A DNA stretch of 64,000 bases, taken from the NCBI GenBank assembly GCA_031841125.1, contig CM063111.1:42296955-42360954 (forward strand), written 5' to 3'. The position numbers and the translations under genes were made by a program. Shown one piece after another: positions 46,334-57,950 of the stretch (positions within the stretch are counted from its first letter, which is position 1; the number at the start of each line of letters is the position of its first letter). The stretch is from Acanthococcus lagerstroemiae. Lineage: Eukaryota; Arthropoda; Insecta; Hemiptera; Eriococcidae. Below the pieces are notes generated by a model. The model was not told the DNA's origin. It made no database searches and saw only the letters and a program-made list of their open reading frames with translations.

Positions 46334-46934
46334 GAATTAGGTTCTAACTACGAAAAAAATCGTAGAAGCTAAAACTTGGTATACATTAGTCTAATTAAGT
46401 GTCCTGAATAACGTACTACAAGTCCCAACGAAGCTGACGCCGGCGTCGTCCCCTGGGGGGCAAAAATGGGGGCATAAAACAGTTTTTTGCGTATATCTCG
46501 CTAAAATTTGAGTTCAGAAAAAGAATGTTCAAACAAATGCAGTAGAGAATGAAAAAATACATAGAAAATGGTCTTACCCATTTTTCTGTAGAGTGCGTAT
46601 TTGTCGAATAAATTAATATCAAACGTTGAGATGTAAGGGGATTTGAAACTTAGAAATCCTAATTAATTAGAAAATATGAGATTTTGTAGGATTTTTATTT
46701 TACAAAAATGCTCAATTTATAAATTTCGGAGGGATATCCTATCAAAATGGAGGACTTTTAGGGGACTAAGGAATTTTTTTTCCAAAATAGAGAACTTCTA
46801 GGGACCGGTAACACCGTGCCGCATAGATTTCCTGAACATGTTTGAACTCAGTGTTGTACATAAGGTGGGGTTTAGAGTTGTGAAATCTCTCAAAAGAGGG
46901 GTTGGAGCCCCGAAAGCTGTAAGAGTGTTCACTT
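46334..46934. other. Unassigned repeat-like DNA
   Basis: Sequence near 46,740-46,810 (AAAATGGAGGACTTTTAGGG) resembles the reverse of the R1 TCCTCCATTTTGAT part and may be another R1 end. Confidence 0.35.
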
Positions 46935-47260
46935 ACACCTGTCGCAGTCGAATGCTTCAGTGAAAATGAAAATTCTCGACTTGATAACTCAACTGTCAGC
47001 TTTCCTCAGCCGTTAGACATCGGCAGCTCCGTAACGTGACCTGTTTTTTACAAATGGTAACTTGGGGCTCTTTTGGAACGCTGTTAACTTCCAAATTTCA
47101 GAAAAAAGCAAAAATCTTCACTTTAGGAAAATAGATCCTAGAGAGGGAGGCTAACTTTCAGCTCGGGGGTCTGTGTTCCCGTTTTCCCTGTCCCCATGTT
47201 GCGGACCTGGATAAGAGACACCATGCGGTTACTCGTCTCACGTCACTTCTCGGGGCAAGG
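46935..47260 (-). repeat. Large inverted repeat, arm 2 (uninterrupted)
   Basis: It is the reverse complement of 39,735-40,090 and its continuation after 42,162. Landmarks on the plus strand are AAAATTCTCGACTTGATAAC, AGCTTTCCTCAGCCGTTAG and CTAGAGAGGGAGGCTAAC. It provides the empty-site version for the LINE at 40,091. Confidence 0.75.
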
Positions 47261-48377
47261 GAAATTCCCTCTAAGCTCCCACCCCAATAGCCGGCACGGC
47301 ACCTCGTAACATCAACAAAGGCACGAAACTTCAATTATTCTGCGCAACCGTCATATCGCATCGAGTGTACAACTTGCACACGGTTGCCCACACCAGAGTA
47401 CACCCAGCAGTCTATTAATATCCGGTAATCGACACCCGAGCCACCGCCTATTTCCCGGAGGCCCTCGAACTCGCCAATTATTCAAATGTATGTACCTAGA
47501 GCGTCGCACGTCTCATTCTACGGATACGACGATCTCAGGAGCCACGTAGCACCAGAGTCAAACACGTTATGTCCAAAAAGCGTGAAAAAACAGTTGCCAG
47601 TCTTTACACGTACACGCAGCCATACAGAAATCACCCAGGCTGGAACTTTTTCTTTTCGTTCTTACTTTTTCCTGCCTAGTTTAAAGGCGAATGAACGAAC
47701 GAACAAACGCTCGAGAAAACTTGACCAACGATCGAAATCAGCGAGCGGAATTCCTTCGCATCCGGCCTCCGGCGTAAATCGTGACGTTGTCGAACCGAAC
47801 CGGGGCACGTGCCCTAGACGCACAAGCTACTCACGGTTCCGCTGTGCTCGCGCATATACATAAAAATATTACATAAGTATATTTAATTAACCCCCGGTGA
47901 AGAGGTAAGGGTGACTGTTAAAATAACCGATCGTAAGATACCGACAACCGACCACTGGCGGTCACCCAGGTGTCACACCGTGCATCGAACGACCATTTCT
48001 TTAGGCTCGATTAATTAGGTTACACTTCGATATATGTATCTACTTCGTGTACATGCTCTCCTGTATACAGGAAAAATGCGAGCCGATAAACAACCAACAA
48101 CTTGCCGGTGTCAAGTGCGGAAATCAAACGTCCCTGCTAACGGTCGTCGCCTTGGACCGTTTGTCATCGTGGTCTTGCAGCCCTGAACTTGTGACTTAAA
48201 GAGTGGAAATCAATTCGTACGAATAAATACGAAACTAGGAACACATTTAATGTACTCCGAGGTTACCGTTGTGCCTATGTTGGTACAAAGGCTGCTTTGG
48301 CTGGCGAGGCCTTATGCAAAAATATTACGTGCAAGGCCTTTCTTTTGTAGCACATAAAGATAGGCACAAGCGAGGAC
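47260..48377. other. Complex, apparently unique island
   Basis: It is richer in CpG and less AT-rich than the surroundings, with no repeat vocabulary. The open frame 47,486-47,863 has no family resemblance or splice support. It is a candidate regulatory region or untranslated exon. Confidence 0.35.
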
Positions 48378-48648
48378 CAGAGACGAAACTTGACTCAGTT
48401 TAAAGGGGAGGGGGTCGAGAAGGAAAATTTGCCGACAAATATTTTTTTTTAACTAAAAATTCGCCGATGAAATTTTTTTAAATTTTGAAAATTTGCCGAT
48501 TTTTTAACTGAAAAAAAAAAATAAACAAACAAACAAACAAACAAATGTTTATAGAAAATGAAAAATTCAAATGAACAGTTTTACAATTTGCTGACTCCCA
48601 AATTATTGGGGGTGTTTCATCCTCCTCCCCCACATAGTTTCGTCCCTG
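48378..48648. mobile_element. MITE-like element, CAGAGACGAAAC termini, copy 1
   Basis: CAGAGACGAAACTTGAC at the left mirrors GTTTCGTCCCTG at the right. The interior has AAATTTGCCGACAAATATTT and AATTTGCCGATTTTTTAA. A (CAAA)n run is inside. The duplication is not clear. Confidence 0.65.
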
Positions 48649-49325
48649 CAAGTGCAGATTGGAACCTTATCCCCAAAGCACTCACATTTGCGCACATGAG
48701 CATACCCTAGTCTGGGAGGGTAAGCTGGAAGGATGTTAGGAGTACTTGAGAGGAACACACAACTTTTACACATTAAGGTGGTCATTATTGACTCTTGGTG
48801 ATATTTTTTTTCCTGAATTTCCTGTGATTCGTCTCCTAAATTGGTTCTAATACAATCAAAGAAGGAAAGAAAGAAAAAGAAAACTACAAAGTTTCAGATC
48901 TATTGTACTTGAAAAATCCGTGCCACAAGCTCCCTTTCGTTCTTATGAGAAAAACACATGGAGTTTTGACTTTTGTTCCAGACTAAATTTCCCTTCTATA
49001 ATCACCAGGACGAGAGCCCATAAATTAAACAATAGAATATTTGCTATCGGATTCAGCTTGTGACATTGGAAAATAAGTCTTTTGCTTTCAACTGTTAAAT
49101 TTTAATAAAACGTTAAACTTTCTCAAATTTCAGGCCCTAGGTCAAACAGAGAATCTAGTAATAACAGAATGCTCATAGAAATTCGAAATCAACGTTTGCT
49201 ACCGACTTTCAGATTTTTGAAATGTCTTCCACATTTCAACCTTTCAGATAACGTTCGATACTCAGCTTGAAATCTTCGCCTTTTGACTGACTAGTCTCTG
49301 ACAGGAGTCCAGAGTACTCCATTTT
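48649..49325. other. Unassigned DNA
   Basis: I see no supported feature. Confidence 0.3.
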
Positions 49326-49545
49326 CAGAAACGAAATTTGACTTTCAGTTTGGGGAGGTTGAGAAGAAAAATTTGCCGACAAATATTTTTTGAAGACTAA
49401 ACATTCGCCGACAAAATTTTCAAAAAATTAAAAATTTGCCGATTTTTTAATTAGGGAAAAAAAGTATTAAAAAAAAATGAAAACATGAGTTGAACAGTTT
49501 CAAAATTTGCCAACTGCCAAATTATTGGGGGGGGGGGAGGCGACT
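49326..49545. mobile_element. Same element, copy 2, right end lost
   Basis: It starts CAGAAACGAAATTTGAC and repeats AAATTTGCCGACAAATATTT, CATTCGCCGAC and CCAAATTATTGGGG in the same order as copy 1. It ends in a G-run next to the Penelope relic. Confidence 0.6.
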
Positions 49546-49559
49546 GTAGCTCAACTAGT

Positions 49560-49950
49560 AACGACAAAACATAAACAAAGGGCATGAACAACAACACCAC
49601 AGTATACAGACTGGACTGCGAACACTGTGACATGATATACGTATACTCGTAGGAGAAACAGGTGGAAAATTCACAACTAGAATAAAAGAGCATGAAAAAT
49701 CACAGAAGCTACTAAAGGACGACAAATCACTTCTTGGAAAACACTGCAACGACCAAGGACACCACAACCAAAAATTGACAGAAAAGTACGAAATCCTATT
49801 TCTAGAAAACAACACAACAAAAGGAAATTAAAAGAATAACTAGAGATAATAAAGGCAAAAACAAAACAAAACAATCTAATAAACACAACAACTAACTTCC
49901 AAAGAGAAAACCTGTTCAAATTAATAATAAGACTCCCTTTGGACAGATAA
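49560..49950 (+). mobile_element. Penelope-like element relic, GIY-YIG endonuclease domain
   Basis: Plus-strand frames read VYRLDCEHCDMIYV, then after a frameshift ETGGKFTTRIKEHEKSQKLL, LLGKHCNDQGH, KYEILFLENNT and FQRENLFKLIIRLP. The order VYRLxC-xxC-xxYVGxTG, TRIKEH, KHC-xxGH is that of the C-terminal GIY-YIG nuclease of Penelope-like retroelements. An insertion breaks the YVGETG motif and stops follow, so it is dead. Confidence 0.8.
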
Positions 49951-50112
49951 CCAATAGGAACACACACCAATAGGTTTACCATACGGTACTACACATTACT
50001 ATACAGGGGAACTCAGCTAAAGATGGCATAACAACCGAAAGCGCTATGGCCAACGGAAACAAAAAAATGAATTGGCACACCCAAAAAATAGAATGCAGCT
50101 TAACTGTCCTCC

Positions 50113-50277
50113 CAGGAGCGTAGCTACAAATTTAGCGCCCGGGTGCCAAATTTTCAGAGCGCTTCCTTCATTTCAAAAAAAAAGATTTTTCCCCCTACTT
50201 GTCTTGAAAAAGATTTTCTCTTTCTCTGATGCCCGGGTGCCAGGCATCTTTGGCGGACCCCTTCAGTTACGCTCCTG
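50113..50277. mobile_element. MITE-like element, CAGGAGCGTAGCTAC termini
   Basis: CAGGAGCGTAGCTAC at the left mirrors AGTTACGCTCCTG at the right. GCCCGGGTGCCA occurs twice inside. No clear duplication and no coding capacity. Confidence 0.7.
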
Positions 50278-50479
50278 ACCCCCTTTCTTAGTACAAACAT
50301 GTTATAATTTTGCTGCATTAGTATCAAGACGAAACAAGAACAAAAGTTTTCCGAACTTTGATGGTGGTCTCGACAAGAATTTAGCATTTTTGCGTAAAAA
50401 TAACTCATGTAAACTTTTACTGCGAATATTGAAAAATGATAATGATGTTTAGGCTTTTATTGATGAGCTGATCGTTGCG

Positions 50480-51310
50480 AAAGATTCAAATGCTGTTCAA
50501 ACTCCTCCTGACTTTGTTCAATAAATTTAAGACTCTTCGAGATTCATTTGATACTCTCATAATTTTTCATATCAAAACACGTTTAACACTTTTCCGGACT
50601 CAGTTTCAGCACACATTTCAAAATTATCTCGACTTCAGGTTTCTCTACCAACTTTTCCAAGATTTTAGTGGCTCATTAATGATAATTTCCACCCAGTAGT
50701 TCCTTTCAGACTTTTAAAAATTTATCTCAACTCGTTTTTAGTTTTAATTGTAAGACACATTAAAGATACATAATATACAGTTAAATCCGAGGACACGTTT
50801 CAAATATATCTCGATTGATAGGTTCCTTTACGATTTTTCCAAGATTTGAGTGACCCATTAAAGACATGTTTCAACTCAGTAGCTACTTACAGACTTTTTT
50901 TTTTTTTCATTTGAAGTTACACTTCTGATAGATAACGTATTACAGACACCTCGCAGACTTTTCCCAAGTTTGAAGACATATTTCAGATGTAGGTATAACT
51001 ACTTTACGGACTCGCTTAAGACTGATGTAGGCCTGCGGAAGTATTTTTGAAAGATGTTTTGAATTTCTTGGACACTCCATCTCCTGGAAATCTTGGAAAT
51101 TTCTTTCAAATTTCCTGTTTTTTTTTTTTTGAAATTTATTTGCTTACGACTCTTTTAGACTCGTTTCAGACTTTTGAGACTCATCGTGCGGGTATGGAAC
51201 TCTGAGATTTCTGAGGGCTTTTCTAAACTTGTCTAAGACTTCAAGACTCTTCTAGACAGGTCTTCGATCGTCCATCAGGCTCTTCCGGGCTCGATTTAAT
51301 CGAGCGTAGA
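50480..51310. repeat. Degenerate CTTCAAGACT-type satellite, second tract
   Basis: It has the same word set as 4,195-6,135 (GACTCTTCGAGATT, GACTCGTTTCAGACTTTT, GACTTCAAGACTCTTC), again without strict period or long open frame. Confidence 0.6.
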
Positions 51311-51964
51311 ATGGTGTCAAGGTTTCATGAGATTCTTCTGGATTTTCAGTTCTGCCAGACCGGTCCCACGAACTCGAACTCCCCGACGTATACTGAATTG
51401 GCCGGAAAGGTTTGAGTCTGTTCCAGGAACATGTCTGGGGAACCAGGGGTGAGTCTAGGATTTCGTTCTGGAAGGGGCTAAACTTAGTGAAAAATATTGA
51501 GGGGAATAATCATAGTTTACGCCGTTGAGTTGAAAACGTACCCATAGGCGCTGGAAGGGGAACAAGCGGGTGGCATACCTCAAATCTCTAATGACTGATT
51601 TTTTTCTTTTTTTCTCTGCTTCTTTTTTTTGGAAATCCAATTTTAATTAGGGTAGATGGGGAGGGAGGTGGTTACAAATCGTATGGCACAATCGAAATTT
51701 CAGAATAATCGGAGATAATCTTATTTTGCAACGATACGCCGTCTTTCTTATAAGCAGCTGAGAAGGGAGTAATCAAATGCAGGATCTTCAAGTACGCAAC
51801 AGATGTTCACCAATCAAAAATGAATTTGACGGCTTCGAACCTCCAGAGCTGATGAATCGATTTCGTTTTTGTCCTCATAAGAATTCAAAAATTTATGTTG
51901 CTAAAACTTCGTCCAGTAGCAATAAAACATGAGACAAACACAATGTCACTTGCGTAGTTGTAGG

Positions 51965-52216
51965 CAGCCCCGCCGAGAGGATCTGCGACCCCCCCCCCCC
52001 TAGTGAAATCTTCCAAGAATTTGTCGACAGATGACTGCAAAAAAAAGGAGCAATAATTTTTTGTTAGATTAAGTGCGAATGTCATAAATTTATTAGTGTA
52101 ATGTGTTTTATTCAAGAATCTTTTCAAAACTTTTTTAAAATAGTATTTTTTTTTCAAATTGCGAGACTCAGTGCAACTTGCGCCTTTTGCACCCCCCCCC
52201 CCTTTCGGCGGGGCTG
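51965..52216. mobile_element. hAT-type MITE, CAGCCCCGCCGA termini
   Basis: CAGCCCCGCCGAGAGG mirrors CTTTCGGCGGGGCTG. The flanks GTTGTAGG and GGTGTAGG are an 8-bp duplication with one change. C-runs lie just inside both ends. No open frame of its own. Confidence 0.88.
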
Positions 52217-52299
52217 GGTGTAGGAAGTTTTGGGGAGGAATAGGGAAAATATTCCCAGGTTTAGAAAGCGACGGCAGAGGAGTGATCCCGGGCAAAACT

Positions 52300-53460
52300 T
52301 ATCTCCGTACTATTGACTGAACTTGGAAGGCCTCCAACTTTTGCCCCGTAAGATCTGGGTTCAAGTTTTGTAACTTAGAGACCTTTTTGGACTCCATTTT
52401 TTCGGAGTTTAGGAAAAATTATTTCCCTGGGCTGGAGCCAGTGTCAATGATAAGTTAAGCTGCACCCGAAGCCACATTCAAATTTATTTCGAAGCTGGAA
52501 CCAGGTCGAAGCAGAGCGGCTCCGATTTTGATGCACATTCGGGGCCCCTGGTAGCTACGTTTTTACGAACACAGTAATATTTGGTATCCGATTTTCGGAA
52601 TGAGCGACTCAAAAAAAATCCTTATTCCAATACTTAGTTCACGTTTTTCAGGTGAGAAATTAAGACATTGAAATAAGGAAGGAAAAAGGACAAATTTGAG
52701 GCTCAAATCTAGGCCAGGTCAAAAATGCGATTACATTTTTGAGCTATGGCGACGTACACAAAAAAACTTATTCCATTATTTAACTTTTTCGGCAGTACCA
52801 AATTCGCGAAATTGAAAGAATGAAAGTTGGATATTGAAGCCCATGTTAATGTCGAATACAAAATCTGTTTGAATTTTTGAAATCCGCGTCCAAAAGACAT
52901 CGCTTTTGGTACTTCGTTCAGTGCTGTCACCTGAGTCAATTCGGCCCTTCGAAAAGGGAAAAGTAGACTTTGGAACACCAATCTGGGTTGGATCGGGAAC
53001 CTGATCAAATATTCGAACTCGACAAAAATATATTATGTATTCCAATACTTTATTCATTTTACTATGTTGAATCAATTTTGCGTATTTGAAGGAGTCAAAT
53101 TTGGATAGTGGAGCCCGTATCGGAGTCGAATTAAAAATCTAATTGCATTTTCAAAATAAAGGCCTCAAAAGACCCTATCTGATTCCTCGTGCAGTTTTTT
53201 CAACTTAGTCAAATTAGTCCAGTTTGAAAGGATTCCGCCCCAGACTTTAGAGTCCAATCGGAATAGGATTTAAAATTTGATGACTTTTCCAAACTCAACG
53301 ATCCAAGAGACACCTATTCCGAAACTTTGTCCAATTTTATAGGCAAATTCAAAATAGCCCCTCAAAAGAAAAAAAGATCGATCTTAGAATCTAAATCGGG
53401 GTCGAATCGAAAGGTTGATTGCATTTTTGAGTTTAACTATTCAAACCACCCCAATTTGTT
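52300..53460. repeat. Degenerate AGTCGAATC/GGAGCC-type satellite
   Basis: Repeated statements such as TTGCATTTTTGAG, GGAGCCCGTATCGGAGTCGA and TTATTCCAATACTTAG-TTCA recur about every 250-300 bases, with the same style as 32,430 and 62,560. Confidence 0.5.
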
Positions 53461-54405
53461 TATTTCTCTTTGTACATACGCGTTTAAAATTCCGAAAGGG
53501 GGTTAGGGAAAATTTTTTCGCCCGGAATAAACTAGACATTAGTCCTTGACGATACCTATTATATTTTGTTTCGACTTCGCAATAAAGAAAAGTAGGGAGG
53601 CCAGTTCCTGAAACACCCTGTACAGACGAACCACAGAAACGGGGGGTTGTTGGCTTGTTTCAGATATTTCGTGGAAGTCCTGGTCTCTCTTGTGAGTTTA
53701 CCTATATGATTTGGAAACATTCTGTGGTCCTACTTTGAGTAAATTTCTTACAAAGAAATGCTTTATTTTAATGTGGAGTAAGTGGCTCTGAAGCTGGTGA
53801 AAGACTTCAGTCTTCATAAAATGTGCGTTCAAATTGATTCTGCGTAATCGAACACCCGTACCAACTTGTGCCAATTTTTTTAGAGTGAGAGTAGATATGG
53901 ACGCCTCTCTGATGTTTCGATCATCTGTGTCTTACTTTTCGAGGAAAGATTACCATAAATGTAGACAATTTACTACTGACATTCGAAAAGCTGTGAAGGT
54001 TTCGCTTCAGTCGGCTTTCTGTTTGCTTGGCTGGTGTTAAAAGTAGCGTGAGAATTTACGAGTAGAAGCTGTGGTTTTGTCTCCAAGGGAGGTTAGTGCA
54101 GAATTTAAAGGAACAAGCTTCCGGATTCCTTGAAATCCAAATAAATTACGTGAGTAGTGTGTAAGATCATTTATCCACACAGTCATACCACACCCCGAAT
54201 GTCCTATACCCGTTTCGCATGTTGGTGCTCGTCGGAATTAGTTCAAATTGACGGCTGGAAGAATGATATTACGAACATTGACTCGTCTTTTGTATGTACA
54301 ATTAAGATGTCTAAAGTATTCTCGTACTTTACTGGAAGTGTCGAGTAATTTTATGTTTCATGTTTTCATGCGATAAATAAATAATTATTACTGTGGTATT
54401 TTCAG
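53461..54405. other. Intron or intergenic DNA, nothing definite
   Basis: The short open frames here have no splice or family support. Confidence 0.3.
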
Positions 54406-54445
54406 ATCACAATGCGACAGCGAATTCCGGTAGCCCACCTAACAG
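54406..54445 (+). CDS. Candidate 40-base internal exon
   Basis: The acceptor GTGGTATTTTCAG ends at 54,405 and a donor AACAG|GTAATT follows. The phase-1 entry matches the exit of the exon at 20,587-20,760, giving D-HNATANSGSPPN and two leftover bases. The Ser/Pro/Asn character fits that exon. The intron would be 33.6 kb and no transcript evidence is available, so this is a suggestion only. Confidence 0.35.
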
Positions 54446-55115
54446 GTAATTCACGAAGATATTTTATTCGAATTACTTATCGTCCATATAAGTTCGCTCG
54501 TAACGTGTCTGAAATTAATTATTGTCGCGGCGTGCACACGTAATTGACGGTTTATAAAATATGAAAATTATTACGAAAGAACGAACATCCACGTTTGACT
54601 CGTCAGCAATTATAAAATTTTTCAGAAAGAATATAAGAAGAACGAGTTGTACCCGCGTTTGAAACGCCTCATTGGGCGTTTTCGAAATCGATGAAATGCT
54701 AAGGTGTTGGTGTATAGACGAGTGAGCTGATGCACCAGAGCTCGAGAATGACAATGAGGGTCAAATTAACTACCTGCAATTTGAACTGTGAATCTTCTCA
54801 TGCTAGATTGGCGTGTCTGGAGTTTTGCGTGTAGGGCTGAATAGATATCTAGATTTCTAAACCGTCTTTTTTCAGACTATTTATTCGGAACTTACCTTAG
54901 CTCAGTTGTATGATTTTCTGAAATCATTAGGCCAAATATCAAATGGCAAGGTGTTCTGTCAAAAAGGGTTTCGAACACAGCGTGAACACCTTTAACGACC
55001 TGAAACCTAAAGTCAACAGAAAAACCAGCCAAGGTATTAGAGCCACAGCTACTCAACCCAAAATTGTCGTTTTCTCTACACACTCAGAATGCACGATGAA
55101 TGGTCCGTTATTCAG
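54446..55115. other. Intron or intergenic DNA, nothing definite
   Basis: The open frame 54,943-55,197 runs into element R1 and is not supported. Confidence 0.3.
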
Positions 55116-56182
55116 GGTGTCCACTAGCCCTCCAAGTCCTCTAATACTCTCACAGGTCAAGAAAAAGCGTCCAGTCCCCAAAAGTCCTCCATTTTGATAA
55201 GAGGTCCCCCCAAAATTCAAAAACGTAGAATTTTTTGTAAAATACAAGTTAAAAATATCTAATAAATTTCCATAAAATCTCATATTTTTAAATTAATTTG
55301 GACCTCTAAGTTTCTAATTAAATGGTGATATATTTTCAGCGATGGCCATGGCATTAAATTATGAATTTCATTTATTATTGTGAATAAATTTATGGATATG
55401 TTCAGCTATAAGTTCACATAGTAGATTGTTCTTGCTTAAACAGTATCCCAGTTTTGAATAAATTAGATGAACACAGTCATTAGTTAGGTACGATTTAGTT
55501 ATGTTGTGGTTACTTTTTACTCATTTCTATTAACCAAATTGTGTGAAAAATCAAAAATAATTTCAAATAATAATTTTTTTGTGAAGTACATACGTTCAGG
55601 GATATCAGTCTCTTAATTTACTAAGTTTTTCTGACCTAGTCTCTAATACCTCTGATTTTTTTCCGACTGAAAACTTCTCCCAGTATCTTAGCTCCCTTAG
55701 TCCACATAAACCTGCTCCAACTTGTTTACAAAACTATGACTTTTGGAGCAAGTCGATATTGGTTAACGTGGACCGAGAGAGCTTGGAATTCTGAGTAGAG
55801 TCCGCCGTGAAAAATAAAGAAAAGATATAGGGCGTTACGAATTTCGTCCAAAAACCTTTGCACATTAAGGGACACCTAGATGCACCTTATTATATGAGTG
55901 TACTTTCCTTGAAAAGAGCTTCAGAAAGATCCTTCTTTTTCAGTTATGCAGCCAAACTCAAAAATTAGAATTTAGTCAGGCCACTGATACTATAACATAC
56001 CTAATAGTTGATTGCTATACCTACCCCTCCCGTAAAATATTGGCCCAGTGTATGACTTATTGCAAAATGAACTATAGGAAACTGGAAACGAGTCCCTCCA
56101 AATCTGATAATAGAATCCCCAAAGTCTCCCAAAAGCCCTAATTTTATTTCTCAAGTTTGGTAGATACCCTGCTAATTTTCTG
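55116..56182. repeat. Element R1, fullest copy
   Basis: The left terminus CAGGGTGTCCACTAG and right terminus GGTAGATACCCTG are inverted. The interior has GTCCTCCATTTTGATAAGAG, CATATTTTTAAATTAATTTG, GATGGCCATGGCATTAAATT and CACAGTCATTAGTTAGG. It is about 1.07 kb with no transposase. Other copies are at 27,835, 30,290 and 42,289. Confidence 0.7.
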
Positions 56183-56429
56183 CTTTTGATTTACGGTTGA
56201 CGTATCCTCCAGCTCGGTTCCAAGTATCTATTAAGAAAGAAAGAAAAAAATAAAATAAAAATCTGCGCCATTTGAGTAAAATCGGCGAAGAGTAACCAGT
56301 GCCTCAAGGAAATTGAAGTTATTATGGGAATGAACGTCGATTTTCGGAATTGTAGTTTCAGTCGATGAGCCTAAAAATAATTTTCTTTCTCAAATTGATG
56401 TTTCCAAGGTCACGAAATCTACTTCTGAG

Positions 56430-56949
56430 CTGGATATTCACCAGTCACGAACGTCAGGAAAAGTCATGAATTGAAGAGTGGTCATGAAAGTCATGACTTC
56501 GATTTTATATAATTTGCTTTTTCCCAAAATTCATAAGTTCTTCCTAAATTTGAAAAAGAAATTTAATGTACATTTTCTTAAATTTATTATTTTATCATAT
56601 TCTTTTTAAATATGACCTCCAAAATATTAGTAAAGAGAGAAATTGAACAAGTATTACTGAAACTTCAAAATTGGTTTTGTTTTTGCAATTTACAACCCCT
56701 AATATTAAACACAAGTGCGTCAATACGTAATTTTGGTTCCAACTGCGCCCGTCGATGCTGAATCCGACTACACGAAGCGTACCGCGTTGTCGATTCGGCA
56801 TCGACGGGCGCGGTTGGAACCAAAATGACGTATTGCCGCACTCGTGTTTATAGTGCTCTAATATTAGTAATGTGAATCCATGAAAAAAGTCTTGGAAAGG
56901 TCGTGAAAAAGTCATGAATTTCCGAAATGTATATTTGGTAGACATCCTG
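56430..56949. mobile_element. MITE of the CAGGG...GGTAGACATCCTG group, host of a foldback element
   Basis: The left end CTGGATATTCACCAGTCACG and right end GGTAGACATCCTG are inverted relatives. The flanks CTGAG and CTGGG look like a worn 5-bp duplication. The interior repeats GAAAAGTCATGAATT-like words on both sides. A left-end fragment of the same kind lies near 44,131. Confidence 0.65.
56708..56857. mobile_element. Foldback (hairpin) element with 9-bp target duplication
   Basis: Two ~60-base arms (AACACAAGTGCGTCAATACG and GTTCCAACTGCGCCCGTCGA, mirrored by GACGGGCGCGGTTGGAACC and CGTATTGCCGCACTCG) enclose a ~20-base loop. CTAATATTA is duplicated at 56,699-56,707 and 56,858-56,866. Arm identity is high, so it is young. 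It is inserted in the MITE at 56,430. Confidence 0.9.
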
Positions 56950-56954
56950 CTGGG

Positions 56955-57400
56955 GTACTTGTAGGCTTGTCTCTCTTCCCTCCCTCCCTGGGCTCCACAG
57001 TGGCTGTTCAGTTATTTTAATTATGTTCTGATTTCCACATTATTTCTGATTAAGAATTTTTTGGATTGCTGATTTCATTTTCCGAATTCTTTTCCCTTCC
57101 ACCTTAATTCTTGGGCTTCACAGGGACTGATCTTAGATTATGATTCCAATTTCTACGTTTCTTATGTCTGGGAATGGATTTACTGAGTCGTTGAGCTCAT
57201 TTTTGGTGCTTTTCTCCCTCCGCTTTCCCTTTGAGCTTCACAGAAGGGTGGCCTTACAAATATTTCAATTCCTATATTTTTTATGTCTAAATCAAGGGTT
57301 TTTCGATCGCTGAATTTATCTCCTAGGTTCTTTTCTCAGTTTCCTCAATCCTTTCCGTTCATCATACGTAGGAAATTGTATTATTATTGTTTCTATGAAT
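56955..57400 (+). repeat. M120 minisatellite array, forward arm, second locus
   Basis: Units start near 56,993, 57,117 and 57,236 with CTCCACAGTGGC, CTTCACAGGGAC and CTTCACAGAAGG, period about 120. Shared parts are CCAATTTCTACGTTTCTTAT and GGGTTTTTCGATCGCTGAAT. Confidence 0.7.
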
Positions 57401-57559
57401 TCAGTTGAGATGTTTTTCAGTCGTAGCTCTCTGACATTGAACTCCATTTTGAGTTTGTGGTATATATATTTTTCACATTCATTTTGTAACCTTTGATAGC
57501 CCTATGTGACGTCTAGGTATCAAAAGAAGACGACTATGAAGGCCTTGATGGAATTCAGA

Positions 57560-57950
57560 GATGCAATAACACAATTTCCGTAGATGTGATGAGTCTGAAA
57601 AAGAACCTCGGAAATAAGGGGGGAAATCTTCGGAAATGAACTGAGCGATCCAGTAAATCCTTATACAGACATAATGAACGTGGAAATTAGAATCACCTTA
57701 AATTACCGCATGTGGAACCCAAAGAATGAGAGGAAGGGGAAATTTAACTCCAAAAATAAAATCAGCGACACAGAAAACCCTTATTCAGGCAAAGACAATA
57801 TGAAAATTGGAACAAAATTGAAATAATTGAAAATCAGCTCCCTGTGGAATCCGAAGGAATAGAGAAAGGGGGAAAGTATTTCAGTAGTGTATTCAGCGAC
57901 CTTAAAAACTTCAATTTGAGCAGAGAAATGATTTGTAGCCTCATATGCAG
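57560..57950 (-). repeat. M120 minisatellite, reverse arm, second locus
   Basis: Units in opposite orientation (GCATGTGGAACCC at 57,709 and CCCTGTGGAATCC at 57,840) face the array at 56,955, as at 34,510/35,370. Confidence 0.68.

Noticed and set aside
47486..47863. Open frame of 125 codons in a complex island
   Set aside because: No recognisable motif, no splice sites in phase, and ends in low-complexity sequence.
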